Shown here: positions 8,621 through 17,943 of the stretch, one piece after another | Position numbering within the stretch: position 1 is the first letter of the stretch | Layout: every line of letters begins with the position of its first letter | Source: an uncultured Pelagibacteraceae bacterium | GTDB lineage: Bacteria; Pseudomonadota; Alphaproteobacteria; Pelagibacterales; Pelagibacteraceae | Reading direction: 5' to 3' | Length of the DNA: 48,953 nucleotides | Assembly (NCBI GenBank): GCA_902542165.1 | Contig: CACBTF010000003.1 | Location: 1 to 48,953, forward strand | Program-made: the position numbers and the translations under genes | Notes under the pieces: model-generated | Seen by the model: the letters and a program-made list of their open reading frames with translations, nothing else | Database searches by the model: none | Told to the model about the DNA's origin: nothing

Positions 8621-9697
8621 ATGGCAAAAAAAATAACTTTTCTTGGAATAGAAACCAGTTGCGATGAAACAGCTGCTGCTGTTATAAGAGAAAATGTCAA
8701 AGGAACTGCGGACATCCTATCAAATATAGTTTCAAGTCAGATCGAAGAACATAAGAAATTTGGAGGTGTTGTACCTGAATTAGCGGCTAGAGCTCACCTA
8801 GAAAATATTGAATACATTATAGATACAGCTTTAAAAGAAAGTAAAATTTCTATTGATGAATTAGATGGTGTTGCGGCAACCGCTGGGCCTGGTTTGATTG
8901 TTTGTTTAACTGTTGGCCTAAATATTGGAAAATCAATCGCTGCATTTTCTAATAAACCTTTTATTGGGGTAAATCATTTAGAAGGGCATGCGCTAAGCCC
9001 TGGTTTAGAAAAAAAAATTAAATTTCCTTATTTATTATTATTAATTTCAGGAGGTCATACACAGTTTTTAATAGTTAAAGATGTTAATGAATATGAACAA
9101 TTAGGAACAACAATCGACGATGCTTTAGGAGAAGCTTTTGATAAAACAGCAAAAATGTTAGACTTGGGTTACCCTGGTGGACCAAATGTTGAAAAATTTT
9201 CAAAATTAGGAGACAAAAATTTTTTTAAACTACCCCAACCAATTATTAATAAAGCAGGTTGTAACCTATCCTTTGCTGGTCTTAAAACAGCAATTCTAAG
9301 GGAGTCAAAAAAAATTAACGGGGAAGATAAGTCAAAATATCATTTAGCTGCCTCTTTTCAAAATACTATTAATAAAATTCTTTATAAAAAAACTAAAGTT
9401 GCTGTTCAAATGTTTAGAGAGAAAACAAAAAAAGAAAATTTTCAATTAATAGTAGCTGGTGGTGTTGCAGCCAACGAGTCTATAAGGAAAAATTTATTAA
9501 TATTGTCTAACGAAATGGCTTTTGAGACTATTTATCCAGATTTAAAATTTTGCGGTGATAACGCTGCTATGATTGCTTGGGCAGGTATACAAAGATTTAA
9601 AAAAAATATGATTGATGATATCACAGTATCCGCAAAATCAAGATGGCCACTTGATGAAAACGCTCCTTACATGAAGGGACCTGGATTAAAATTATAA
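8621..9697 (+). CDS. tsaD: tRNA N6-adenosine threonylcarbamoyltransferase
   Basis: TsaD (Gcp/YgjD) transfers the threonylcarbamoyl group to A37 of ANN-decoding tRNAs. The 358-residue protein has GIETSCDETAAA (9-20), the metal ligands His119 and His123 in NHLEGH, ISGGHTQ and the C-terminal GGVAANESIR and FCGDNAAMIAW motifs. The length is normal. Its stop overlaps the start of the EVE gene (TAATG). TsaB, TsaC and TsaE partners are not in this window. Confidence 0.97.
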   Translation: MAKKITFLGIETSCDETAAAVIRENVKGTADILSNIVSSQIEEHKKFGGVVPELAARAHLENIEYIIDTALKESKISIDELDGVAATAGPGLIVCLTVGLNIGKSIAAFSNKPFIGVNHLEGHALSPGLEKKIKFPYLLLLISGGHTQFLIVKDVNEYEQLGTTIDDALGEAFDKTAKMLDLGYPGGPNVEKFSKLGDKNFFKLPQPIINKAGCNLSFAGLKTAILRESKKINGEDKSKYHLAASFQNTINKILYKKTKVAVQMFREKTKKENFQLIVAGGVAANESIRKNLLILSNEMAFETIYPDLKFCGDNAAMIAWAGIQRFKKNMIDDITVSAKSRWPLDENAPYMKGPGLKL

Positions 9698-10119
9698 TGC
9701 AATATTGGTTACTTAAATCTGAGCCTGATGTTTGGTCGATAGAACAACAAATGAAAGCTGGAAAAAAAGGAGCAGCTTGGGATGGTGTTAGAAACTATCA
9801 AGCAGCTAATAATTTAAAAGCAATGAAGGTAGGTGATTTATGCTTTTTTTATCACTCGAATATTGGAAAAGAAATTGTGGGCATAGTAAAAGTAATTAAA
9901 GAGGCATTTATTGACAAAACTGATAAAAAAAAAAGATTTGTAGCCGTCCAGGTTAGGTTCGAAGAGCATATAAAATACCCGATATCACTTGAAAAGATTA
10001 AAAAAACAAAGACTATTTCTCATTTGCCACTTATCAAACAGAGTAGATTATCAGTAATGCCAATTGATGATAAAAGCTGGAAAATTATTTATAAGATGGG
10101 TAAGATGAAACCTATTTAG
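9697..10119 (+). CDS. EVE domain-containing protein
   Basis: This 140-residue protein is a single EVE domain, related to thymocyte nuclear protein 1, beginning [15 protein letters not shown] and containing [13 protein letters not shown] and [14 protein letters not shown] domains belong to the PUA-like fold and bind modified nucleobases; the substrate in bacteria is generally unknown. It is translationally coupled to tsaD. The stop codon (10117-10119) overlaps the ribosome-binding site of acs. Confidence 0.9.
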   Translation: MQYWLLKSEPDVWSIEQQMKAGKKGAAWDGVRNYQAANNLKAMKVGDLCFFYHSNIGKEIVGIVKVIKEAFIDKTDKKKRFVAVQVRFEEHIKYPISLEKIKKTKTISHLPLIKQSRLSVMPIDDKSWKIIYKMGKMKPI

Positions 10120-10123
10120 GAGA
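10118..10123 (+). promoter_or_regulatory. Strong ribosome-binding site for acs
   Basis: AGGAGA lies four bases before the GTG at 10128. It decides the start of acs, because it places the unusual Lys-rich extension inside the translated protein; few other starts in this window have so clear a Shine-Dalgarno sequence. Confidence 0.7.
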
Positions 10124-10127
10124 AATT

Positions 10128-12284
10128 GTGGCTAAGAGAAAAAAAAAGAAAAAAAAATCTAAAAAGACGAAAAAGACTAGGAGGAAAAAGTCTAAAAAAA
10201 TTATTCGATCTAAAAAGAAATCTAGAAAAGTAAAAAAAACAAAAAAATCGAAATCCAAAAAAAGAAAAAAATCAAAATCTAAATCAAGAAAAACAAAACC
10301 TAGAAAGTTTAATTTTAAAGCACCAAAACTGTTTGAAGATGGTGATGGAAAATCTTTAATAAAAGTTTCTGATAGTTGGGCAAATCATGCCTATGTGAAT
10401 GAGTCTAAATATAAAAAGAAATATAAACTTTCAATCAAAGAGAATGATAAATTCTGGGCTAAAGAAGGAAAAAGAATTACTTGGATTAAAAAATACTCAA
10501 AAATTAAAGACGTTAAATACAGTAAAGAAGAAGTAAAAATTAAATGGTTTTATGACGGAACATTAAATGCTTCAGCTAATTGCATTGATAGACATCTTAA
10601 AAAAAATCCAAGCAAAACTGCAATTATCTGGGTAGGTGATGATCCGGCTGACTCCAAAAAGATATCTTATAAAGAATTGTATCAAAATGTTTGTAAAGCA
10701 GCTAATGGACTAAAAAGTTTAGGTGTTCAAAAAGGAGATAGAGTAACAATTTATTTAACAATGATTCCAGAGCTTGCTTATATTATGCTTGCTTGTGCGA
10801 GAATAGGTGCTGTTCACTCAATTATCTTTGGTGGTTTTTCTCCAGACTCAATTGCAACAAGAATAACAGATTGCGAGTCCGAGTACTTGGTCACAGCAGA
10901 TGAAGGAGTTAGAGGCGGAAAAATTATCCCATTAAAAAAAATAGCAGATGAGGCCTTAGATCAATGCCCAAATGTAAAGAAGTGTGTTGTAATTGAGAGA
11001 ACGGGTAATCAAGTTAATTGGAATGAAGAAAGAGATGTTTCGTACAAAAAACTAATTTCTTCTGTTCCTGCTAAATGTGATCCTGAAGAAATGAGTGCAG
11101 AAGATCCTTTATTTATACTTTATACATCTGGGTCAACGGGAAAACCAAAAGGAGTTTTACATACAACAGGAGGATATATGGTTTATGCCTCAATGACTCA
11201 TCAATATATTTTTGATTATAAACCTAATGATATTTATTGGTGCACTGCAGACATTGGTTGGGTGACTGGTCACAGTTATATTATTTATGGTCCGCTAGCT
11301 AATGGTGCGACTACAATTATGTTTGAAGGCGTTCCGAATTATCCTGATAATTCAAGATGGTGGCAAATAGTAGATAAATATAAAGTGAACACATTTTACA
11401 CTGCTCCTACTGCTATTCGTGCTTTAATGAGAGAGGGAGATGGACCGGTTAAAAAAACAAGCAGAAAATCTTTAAAATTATTAGGCACTGTTGGTGAACC
11501 GATAAATCCTGAGGCTTGGATGTGGTATTATAAAACAGTTGGAGATGCTAGATGTCCTATTGTAGATACTTGGTGGCAAACTGAAACCGGAGGAATATTA
11601 ATAGCACCTCAACCAGGCGCGATAGATTTAAAACCTGGTTCAGCAACAAAACCATTTTACGGAATTAAACCTGTATTAGTAGATAAAGATGGAAAAATTA
11701 TTAAAGGCGAAGGACAAGGAAGGTTATGTATGGCTAGTTCTTGGCCGGGTCAAATGAGAACCGTATATGGTGATCATCAAAGATTTATTGCTACTTATTT
11801 TTCTCAATTCGATGGAAAGTATTTTACTGGTGATGGTTGTCGAAGAGACAAAGATGGTTACTACTGGATCACAGGCAGAGTAGATGATGTAATTATAGTT
11901 TCAGGACATAATTTAGGAACAGCAGAAATCGAAAGTGCTTTTGTTGCTCACCCTAAAGTCGCTGAGGCTGCAGTTGTTGGTTTTCCTCATAGTATTAAAG
12001 GCAATGGTTTGTATTGTTATGTTACACTTAATGCTGAAGAAAAACCTACTGGAGATTTAGAAAGAGATTTAAAACAATGGGTAAGAAAACAGATTGGTCC
12101 TATTTGTTACCCAGATGTGATACAATTTGCACCTGGTTTACCTAAAACTAGATCCGGAAAGATCATGAGAAGAATTTTAAGAAAAATTGCTGCGAATGAA
12201 CCTGACGATCTCGGTGACACTACAACTTTAGCTGACCCAAGTGTTGTGACTTCCCTAGTCGAAAATAGACAGAATAGAGATTAA
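10128..12284 (+). CDS. acs: Acetyl-CoA synthetase with Lys/Arg-rich N-terminal tail
   Basis: Acs activates acetate to acetyl-CoA through acetyl-AMP. The catalytic part (from about residue 75) shows the N-terminal [12 protein letters not shown] and [11 protein letters not shown] region, the P-loop [11 protein letters not shown] (332-342), [31 protein letters not shown], and Lys678 in [10 protein letters not shown], the lysine acetylated in regulated homologues. The first 60 residues are not part of the known family: by my count 33 Lys and 8 Arg, otherwise mostly Ser and Thr. The strong RBS before the GTG supports this start; a GTG at about residue 90 is an alternative. It is followed, after one convergent gene, by a solute/Na+ symporter pair. 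Confidence 0.96.
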   Translation: MAKRKKKKKKSKKTKKTRRKKSKKIIRSKKKSRKVKKTKKSKSKKRKKSKSKSRKTKPRKFNFKAPKLFEDGDGKSLIKVSDSWANHAYVNESKYKKKYKLSIKENDKFWAKEGKRITWIKKYSKIKDVKYSKEEVKIKWFYDGTLNASANCIDRHLKKNPSKTAIIWVGDDPADSKKISYKELYQNVCKAANGLKSLGVQKGDRVTIYLTMIPELAYIMLACARIGAVHSIIFGGFSPDSIATRITDCESEYLVTADEGVRGGKIIPLKKIADEALDQCPNVKKCVVIERTGNQVNWNEERDVSYKKLISSVPAKCDPEEMSAEDPLFILYTSGSTGKPKGVLHTTGGYMVYASMTHQYIFDYKPNDIYWCTADIGWVTGHSYIIYGPLANGATTIMFEGVPNYPDNSRWWQIVDKYKVNTFYTAPTAIRALMREGDGPVKKTSRKSLKLLGTVGEPINPEAWMWYYKTVGDARCPIVDTWWQTETGGILIAPQPGAIDLKPGSATKPFYGIKPVLVDKDGKIIKGEGQGRLCMASSWPGQMRTVYGDHQRFIATYFSQFDGKYFTGDGCRRDKDGYYWITGRVDDVIIVSGHNLGTAEIESAFVAHPKVAEAAVVGFPHSIKGNGLYCYVTLNAEEKPTGDLERDLKQWVRKQIGPICYPDVIQFAPGLPKTRSGKIMRRILRKIAANEPDDLGDTTTLADPSVVTSLVENRQNRD

Positions 12285-12910
12285 TTAAAGTTTAAATTCT
12301 TTGTTAACTTTTTAAACTCATCTATTTTTAAATTCCATTTTAATCTCATTGAATTTAAAACTATTTCTTTATCTAGAATTTTTAATTCATCTGCTATCGG
12401 TGCCCAATTATACAGTGCCATACAGCTTTCTTTAAACGGATTATCTAAATAATATTTATGGAAATCTATTTTTTCGTATCGGTTTAAAAATTCTTTCTTA
12501 GCTTTAAGATACACTTCTTCATTTAAACCATTAGCTTTTTCTTTTTCTATGATATCTAAATAAATTTCTTTACAATCGTTCTGTTTAAGATTTTTTTCAC
12601 TTATTAAATAAGAAAAAGTATAAAAAGCGCAATCAGCAATAGCGATCATATAAATATTCCATTTTGCAATATTTATTGATTTGGAAAAAACCTCGTCATC
12701 AACCATTGCTGTATACTTCACGCCTATTCTAGTCTTTAGATAACCGTACAGAGTTGTTTGGGTAACATGGGCCGAACGTTGTTGAATAAATTTTTGTAAA
12801 TCACTTTTAGATTTGATGCTCTTAAAATAGCTAGTAACTTTTTCTACGGGAAATAAGTATTCTCCCATTGTTTTTAGAGTAATTCTAAGTTTTTCCAGAT
12901 TCAATTTCAC
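12281..12910 (-). CDS. Conserved hypothetical protein (alphaproteobacterial)
   Basis: This is a 209-residue, soluble, mostly helical protein. I recall homologues in other alphaproteobacteria sharing the [21 protein letters not shown] block (residues about 41-61), the [18 protein letters not shown] stretch and a [14 protein letters not shown] stretch near the C-terminus, but I cannot give a function. There is no signal peptide, membrane helix or recognised catalytic motif. It lies alone on the minus strand between acs and the symporter genes, overlapping the acs stop by four bases. Confidence 0.75.
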   Translation of the reverse strand: MKLNLEKLRITLKTMGEYLFPVEKVTSYFKSIKSKSDLQKFIQQRSAHVTQTTLYGYLKTRIGVKYTAMVDDEVFSKSINIAKWNIYMIAIADCAFYTFSYLISEKNLKQNDCKEIYLDIIEKEKANGLNEEVYLKAKKEFLNRYEKIDFHKYYLDNPFKESCMALYNWAPIADELKILDKEIVLNSMRLKWNLKIDEFKKLTKNLNFN

Positions 12911-13064
12911 GTTGTATTTTAAAAACCCTTATTTTGCTTAACTTATAGCATTTCATATTGGTTTTAGGGTCCTTTTTTCTCTTTAAATTAAACTCATAAT
13001 GGGTAAGGTTCCTACAACTAATAATACTTTTTAGGTAAAAAGTTAAAAATAAATAGGGGGAAAT
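12911..13064 (+). promoter_or_regulatory. Intergenic leader of the symporter operon
   Basis: This 154-bp divergent gap must hold the promoters of the minus-strand hypothetical gene and of the symporter pair. A CATAAT (12994-12999) could be a -10 box, but no convincing -35 was found. A small stem-loop CTTTTT-AGGT-AAAAAG (13027-13042) precedes a purine-rich AGGGGG (13055-13060) that sits four bases before the ATG at 13065 and is probably the ribosome-binding site. No known riboswitch was recognised. Confidence 0.35.
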
Positions 13065-13322
13065 ATGTCAAATAAAGACGCATATTGGAATAAGACCAAA
13101 AACCATATGATAGTTACATTGGCTCTTTGGGCTTTCTTCTCATTAGTGATCTTCATGTTTGGTTCAGAACTGAACACGATGTCTTTTCTTGGCTATCCAT
13201 TAGCATATTACATGACTGCGCAAGGTTCACTTCTTGCCTTTGTGATAATTTTGTTTTGGACTGCAAATAAACAAGAAAAAATCGACGAAGAACATGGTTT
13301 CTCAGAAAGAGAGGATGACTAA
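13065..13322 (+). CDS. Sodium/solute symporter small subunit (DUF4212)
   Basis: This 85-residue protein has two membrane helices with the DUF4212 pattern: an N-terminal YWNKTKNHM segment, a LALWAFFSLVIFMFG helix, and FLGYPLAYYMTAQGSLLAFVIIL with the conserved Gln-Gly. Such proteins are encoded directly before a large SSS-family permease and are named its small subunit. Its stop overlaps the start of the large subunit (TAATG), supporting equal expression. Confidence 0.88.
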   Translation: MSNKDAYWNKTKNHMIVTLALWAFFSLVIFMFGSELNTMSFLGYPLAYYMTAQGSLLAFVIILFWTANKQEKIDEEHGFSEREDD

Positions 13323-15178
13323 TGTTTAAAGGAGATTTTATAAAAAACCTTCCTAAAATATACGGGACCTACACAGGTGGTTTCATAGTATTCATCATTT
13401 TGATGGCTATTGCGGAACAAGCTGGTGTGTCAGCTAAAAACATCGGAGTGATGTTCGTAGCTTTCACGGTTTTGATTTATGCCTTAATCGGTTATTTATC
13501 ACGAACCATACAAGTAGATGCCTACTATGTTGCAGGAAGACAAGTGCCAACCGTATTTAACGGGATGGCAACAGCAGCTGACTGGATGTCAGGTGCTTCA
13601 TTCGTAGCCTTAGCAGGTGGAGTTTACTTTGGTGGCTATACTTATATGGCCTTCTTGGTAGGTTGGACAGGTGGATACGTACTTGTTGCAACTTTAATGG
13701 CTCCGTACCTAAGAAAATTTGGATGTTACACAGTTCCTGATTTTATCGGAACACGATACGGTGGTAATCTCGTAAGAGCTTGCGCAGTATTCGTGCTTTT
13801 CATAGCATCATTTACTTACGTAACTGCACAAATTAACGCTACGGGTACAATTGCTTCTAGAGCTCTTGGAATTCCGTTCGAAGCAGGTGTATGGGTAGGA
13901 TTAATAAGTATCCTTATCTGTTCAATGCTTGGTGGAATGAGAGCCGTAACTTGGACTCAGGTTGCTCAGTACATTGTATTAATCATCGCTTACTTGATAC
14001 CAGTATTCTGGATCAGTTCGAACGTTGGTGGAGGAATTTTCCCACACTTAATGTTAGGTGATGAAGTTGCAAGACTTGGTGAGCTTGAACAACAATTTGG
14101 ACTAGTTAAAAACAGCGCCGCAGATATGAAAGCAGCTGGGGTACCAGGAGGATTGAAATACATCTCTGGAACTCACTCTGGAGTACCTGAAGGTGGAATG
14201 GCTGTCTGGAAATACTTATCGTTAGCGATTTGTATGATGGTGGGAACTGCATCGTTACCTCATATCTTAATGAGATACTTTACAACTCCTTCTGTTAGAG
14301 CAGCAAGAAAATCAGTAGCTTGGTCGCTATTCTTTATTTTCTTACTTTACTCTTCAGCGCCTATGTTAGCGACATTGTCTAAGTTGGCATTAATGGATCC
14401 AAATCTACCAACTGGAATTATCGGAAAATCTATTTCTGAAGTTCAGTCGATAGAATGGGTACAAAGATGGTCTGAAGTTAAACAAGTATTTATCGCAGAC
14501 TTTAATGGTGACGGTATACTTCAGTTGAACGAATGGTTCATGAGAGGTGACGTTGTAGTATTAGCTACTCCAGAAGTAGCGGGACTACCGTTTGTAATCT
14601 CTGGACTAGTGTTTGCTGGAGGTATGGCTGCTGCCATGTCAACTGCTGACGGTCTTGTGTTAGCGATATCAAATGCTTTATCTCATGATATTTACTACAA
14701 AATCATAGATCCAAAAGCTGATACAGCTAAAAGACTTTTAGTTGCTCGTGTACTTCTAGTAATAATCGGAGCTGCAGGTGCTTACATAGCCTCTTTCAGG
14801 CTAACAAGTATCTTAGGTTCGGTTGCTTGGGCATTCGACTTTGCAATGTCAGGCTTATTCTTCCCACTTGTACTTGGTGTATGGTGGAAGAGAGCTACTA
14901 GAGCTGGTGCAATCGCTGGTATTGTATCGGGAATTGCTTCAGGAACATTATACTTATTGTGGGTGTTCCCTAAATTCTCTGTGCCAATATTCGGTGGTGT
15001 AAATACTCCATTCTTAGGTATCGACCACTTAAGATTTGGTTTAATCGGTGCACCAATTTGTTTAGTTGTGATGGTTGTAGTTAGTTTAATGACTAAAGAA
15101 CCAAGTCCAGCTGTTCAAAAAATGGTAGACGATACAAGAATACCTACAGGTAAGGCTATTCTTGGTAAGCAACACTAA
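13322..15178 (+). CDS. Sodium:solute symporter, large subunit (SSS family, acetate/monocarboxylate type)
   Basis: This 618-residue permease has about 13 membrane helices with SSS-family motifs: YYVAGRQVP, ATAADWMSGASF and GGMAAAMSTADGLVLAISNALSHD. A soluble insert between helices contains DFNGDGILQLNE (393-404), a canonical 12-residue EF-hand-type loop. The nearest named relatives are ActP-like and the subfamily paired with DUF4212. The position 0.8 kb after acs suggests acetate or a related short monocarboxylate as substrate, but specificity is inference. Its codons look less AT-biased than neighbours (many GGT, TAC, AAC), as in highly expressed genes. A hairpin terminator follows. Confidence 0.92.
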   Translation: MFKGDFIKNLPKIYGTYTGGFIVFIILMAIAEQAGVSAKNIGVMFVAFTVLIYALIGYLSRTIQVDAYYVAGRQVPTVFNGMATAADWMSGASFVALAGGVYFGGYTYMAFLVGWTGGYVLVATLMAPYLRKFGCYTVPDFIGTRYGGNLVRACAVFVLFIASFTYVTAQINATGTIASRALGIPFEAGVWVGLISILICSMLGGMRAVTWTQVAQYIVLIIAYLIPVFWISSNVGGGIFPHLMLGDEVARLGELEQQFGLVKNSAADMKAAGVPGGLKYISGTHSGVPEGGMAVWKYLSLAICMMVGTASLPHILMRYFTTPSVRAARKSVAWSLFFIFLLYSSAPMLATLSKLALMDPNLPTGIIGKSISEVQSIEWVQRWSEVKQVFIADFNGDGILQLNEWFMRGDVVVLATPEVAGLPFVISGLVFAGGMAAAMSTADGLVLAISNALSHDIYYKIIDPKADTAKRLLVARVLLVIIGAAGAYIASFRLTSILGSVAWAFDFAMSGLFFPLVLGVWWKRATRAGAIAGIVSGIASGTLYLLWVFPKFSVPIFGGVNTPFLGIDHLRFGLIGAPICLVVMVVVSLMTKEPSPAVQKMVDDTRIPTGKAILGKQH

Positions 15179-15197
15179 TAAATAATTATTTAAAATT

Positions 15198-15229
15198 AAA
15201 AGGGGCGATTTTTTCGCCCCTTTTTTTTT
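15198..15229 (+). terminator. Rho-independent terminator after the symporter operon
   Basis: AAAAGGGGCGA (15198-15208) pairs perfectly with TCGCCCCTTTT (15214-15224) around a five-T loop, and the T tract runs to 15229. This is the only strong intrinsic terminator I see in the window, located 20 bp after the symporter stop. Confidence 0.93.
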
Positions 15230-15254
15230 ACCTAAATCATGATACTTTAAAAAT

Positions 15255-15590
15255 ATGATACCTACTTGGGCAATTGTTTTAGATTACATTCTAGGAACAA
15301 TAATGTGGACTTTAATAGGTCGAGCATTCATGAACATTTTTCAAAGAGAAGACTCTACATTCTTTTTTATGAGAGTTTTTGTCAAATACACAAATCCTAT
15401 TATTAATTTATTTAAGTTTATCACACCGAGTTTTTTATTTGGCCCCTTTATAGCTCTCTACGTGGCTTGGTTTTTCTATTTATTTAGATTTTATGCAATG
15501 CCATATATTTTAGGATATGATGTATGGGGAATGCTGGCATTTCCACTTGAAAGTGATTTTTCACGACAGCTATATCAGTTATTCAACTGA
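15255..15590 (+). CDS. Small membrane protein, YggT-like
   Basis: This 111-residue protein has two to three hydrophobic helices and ends with a soluble tail. The layout (MWTLIGRAF helix, YTNPIINLFKFITPSF, then a second helix) resembles YggT-type proteins, but the match is by pattern only. Related proteins occur beside symporter genes in other alphaproteobacteria as far as I recall. The function is unknown. It starts 65 bp after the terminator stem, so it is probably transcribed independently. Confidence 0.7.
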   Translation: MIPTWAIVLDYILGTIMWTLIGRAFMNIFQREDSTFFFMRVFVKYTNPIINLFKFITPSFLFGPFIALYVAWFFYLFRFYAMPYILGYDVWGMLAFPLESDFSRQLYQLFN

Positions 15591-15603
15591 TCTTTTAATT
15601 TTT

Positions 15604-15631
15604 TTGACAAAGTTTTAGTTTAAAATATAAA
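15604..15631 (+). promoter_or_regulatory. Putative promoter of rpe
   Basis: A perfect TTGACA (15604-15609) is followed after 16 bp by TATAAA (15626-15631). The -10 box ends six bases before the ATG at 15638, so transcription should start at or just before the start codon. Confidence 0.6.
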
Positions 15632-15637
15632 CAAATT

Positions 15638-16300
15638 ATGAGTAGTAATATTAAAATTTCTCCATCAATTTTATCAGCTGATTTCAGTAAGTTAGGTAAT
15701 GAAGTTATTTCTTTAGAAAAGGCAGGAGCAGATTATATACACATTGATGTTATGGACGGACATTTTGTTCCTAATCTCACTATTGGGCCAGAAGTGATAA
15801 AAAAACTAAGACCACTTACAAAAAAAACATTTGATGTTCATTTAATGATTTCTCCTGTTGATAATTTTATAAAAGATTTTGCTGATGCTGGTGCAGACAT
15901 AATAACTTTTCACCCAGAGGCTACCCCGGATGTTTCTACAACGATAAGAATGATAAAAGATCTAAATAAAAAAGTTGGTATTTCTTTAAAACCAAAATCA
16001 AAAATTGATTTAATTAAAGATCATTTGAATCAAATTGACTTGGTCTTAATTATGAGTGTTGAGCCTGGCTTTGGTGGTCAAAAGTTTATGCCAGAAGTCT
16101 TAGAAAAAACTAAAACTGTAAGAAATCTAATTAATGAAAATAAGTTAAATGTAGATGTTGAGATAGATGGTGGAATAAATTTTGAAAATTGTTCCAAAGT
16201 AAAAGATGCAGGTGCAAATATACTTGTATCGGGGTCTACCATCTTTAAAGAAAATAAGGGTGACCTAAAAAAAAATATAGAAATACTCAGAAACAATTAA
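15638..16300 (+). CDS. rpe: Ribulose-phosphate 3-epimerase
   Basis: Rpe interconverts ribulose-5-phosphate and xylulose-5-phosphate in the pentose phosphate pathway. The 220-residue TIM barrel has SPSILSADFSKLG, the metal-binding HIDVMDGHFVPN motif, FDVHLM, MSVEPGFGGQKFM and the phosphate-binding EIDGGIN and LVSGSTIF. The length is standard. It is the first gene of a rightward run with the heparinase-like gene (3-bp gap) and purH. Confidence 0.97.
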   Translation: MSSNIKISPSILSADFSKLGNEVISLEKAGADYIHIDVMDGHFVPNLTIGPEVIKKLRPLTKKTFDVHLMISPVDNFIKDFADAGADIITFHPEATPDVSTTIRMIKDLNKKVGISLKPKSKIDLIKDHLNQIDLVLIMSVEPGFGGQKFMPEVLEKTKTVRNLINENKLNVDVEIDGGINFENCSKVKDAGANILVSGSTIFKENKGDLKKNIEILRNN

Positions 16301-16303
16301 TAG

Positions 16304-17941
16304 ATGTTCGGCCTGAAAAGTGTCTATTTTTATTTAGTTGCCTGTCAAATAACTTTAATCAAATTTTTTAAAAAATTATATTTTTCATCAAAGAACTATA
16401 ATAAATCTTTAGAGACTAAGACACCTCAGCAAGTTTATTATAATCCTAATCCGTTTTTATTATCCATCATCACTTCATACAACAATAAATCTTTTAAAAT
16501 TAGTGATGTTGATCCAAATGTATTTTGGCTCGAAGATAAAAAAAAAGACACCAATCAAATGCATAATTTTTTTTGGCTTAATCTTATAGATAGAAAAGCT
16601 GATAGTAAAAAATTAAAAAAGATTATCTACATTTGGATGATGAAAAACTCAAAATATAAACAAAGGATTTGGGAAACTTCCACCTTGAGTGCTAGAGTTA
16701 TAAGTTGGATTTTAAATATAGATATTATTCTTAATAACAGCACATTTGATTTTAAGAAAAATTTTTTAGATTGTATTATCAGTCAAACTAATCATTTAAA
16801 AAAAAATATAAAATTTGAAAAAGAACTTGAAAAAAAAGTTGAGATTTTAACTGCTATAATTCTCACTGGACTTGTTTTTAAAGAATACGAGGAAAATTTT
16901 GATATTGGCATTAAAGAAATGGAGTCGCTTGTTAAAATTTTTTTTGACAACAAAGGTTTTCCATTATCACGAAATCCTAATGATTTAGTTTTTTTTTCAA
17001 AATATTTTATATTCTGCAAAGAAATAATTAAGGATAGTCAAAAATATATCCCTGAATTTCTAGAGGATATTGTTGAAAAAAATCTAAAATGCATTCATTA
17101 CATCAAAACACCAAATGATCGTTTGCCTTTATTTAACGGAGCTACCTCTCTAAACCTAGGTCAAATTCAAAAATATTTAGATGATTTTAAACCAGATAAT
17201 AAGGAAAATAATTTAGGTGGTTTATTCAGGATTAAACATAAAAGTCATTTTTTAATAGTGGATATTGATAAACCCCCAATGAAAAAATTTTCAAAATCCT
17301 ATCAATCGGGACCTTTATCTTTTGAATATTTTTTAGATGGAATAAAAGTAATCACAAATTCTGGTTTTGGATATCAGATCTCAAAAAAAATAGAATTACT
17401 TAGTAGGCTTACGGCTTGTCAATCAACTTTATCAATAAATGATACTTCAATAACAAAATTTGAAAAAAATGAGATTACTAGTAAAATTTTTGGAAACTCT
17501 ATTTTAAATAGTTTTAAATCTTTTGACTTCTCTTCTAAAAATGAGAGTGACTTTATAGGCTGTTCAGCATCGAATAATGGCTATGAAAAAAAATTTGGAT
17601 GTGTTCATAAAAGAGAGATATATATAGATAAAAAGAATAATTTCTTAAAAGGAACAGATCATATACTTAAAGCAAAGGATGGATATCCAATAAGGTATAC
17701 TTTTAGATTTCACATCAATCCTGATTTAAGTGTTGTTAAAACTATGAGCGGAAATAGCGCTTTAATACAAGTTTCTAAAAATAAGTCTCTCATATTTACA
17801 ATTAATGATGAAATTATAGATATAGAGAAAAGTATATTTTTAGGTGAAAAAAAAATAATAGATAATGCTTGTATAACAATTAGTGGTAATTTAGTTAATA
17901 AAAATAAAATCTTTAATTGGGAAATAAAAAAAAATATTTGA
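16304..17941 (+). CDS. Heparinase II/III-like protein
   Basis: This 545-residue protein has a helical N-terminal half (toroid-like) and a beta-rich C-terminal half that begins with the family pattern LGGLFRIKHKSHFLIVDIDKP and SGPLSFEYFLDGIKVITNSG. Alphaproteobacteria commonly encode such a protein directly before purH. Family members include polysaccharide lyases, but the substrate here is unknown and activity is not certain. The protein is Lys/Asn-rich, as expected of an AT-rich genome. The gap to purH is two bases. Confidence 0.8.
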   Translation: MFGLKSVYFYLVACQITLIKFFKKLYFSSKNYNKSLETKTPQQVYYNPNPFLLSIITSYNNKSFKISDVDPNVFWLEDKKKDTNQMHNFFWLNLIDRKADSKKLKKIIYIWMMKNSKYKQRIWETSTLSARVISWILNIDIILNNSTFDFKKNFLDCIISQTNHLKKNIKFEKELEKKVEILTAIILTGLVFKEYEENFDIGIKEMESLVKIFFDNKGFPLSRNPNDLVFFSKYFIFCKEIIKDSQKYIPEFLEDIVEKNLKCIHYIKTPNDRLPLFNGATSLNLGQIQKYLDDFKPDNKENNLGGLFRIKHKSHFLIVDIDKPPMKKFSKSYQSGPLSFEYFLDGIKVITNSGFGYQISKKIELLSRLTACQSTLSINDTSITKFEKNEITSKIFGNSILNSFKSFDFSSKNESDFIGCSASNNGYEKKFGCVHKREIYIDKKNNFLKGTDHILKAKDGYPIRYTFRFHINPDLSVVKTMSGNSALIQVSKNKSLIFTINDEIIDIEKSIFLGEKKIIDNACITISGNLVNKNKIFNWEIKKNI

Positions 17942-17943
17942 TA

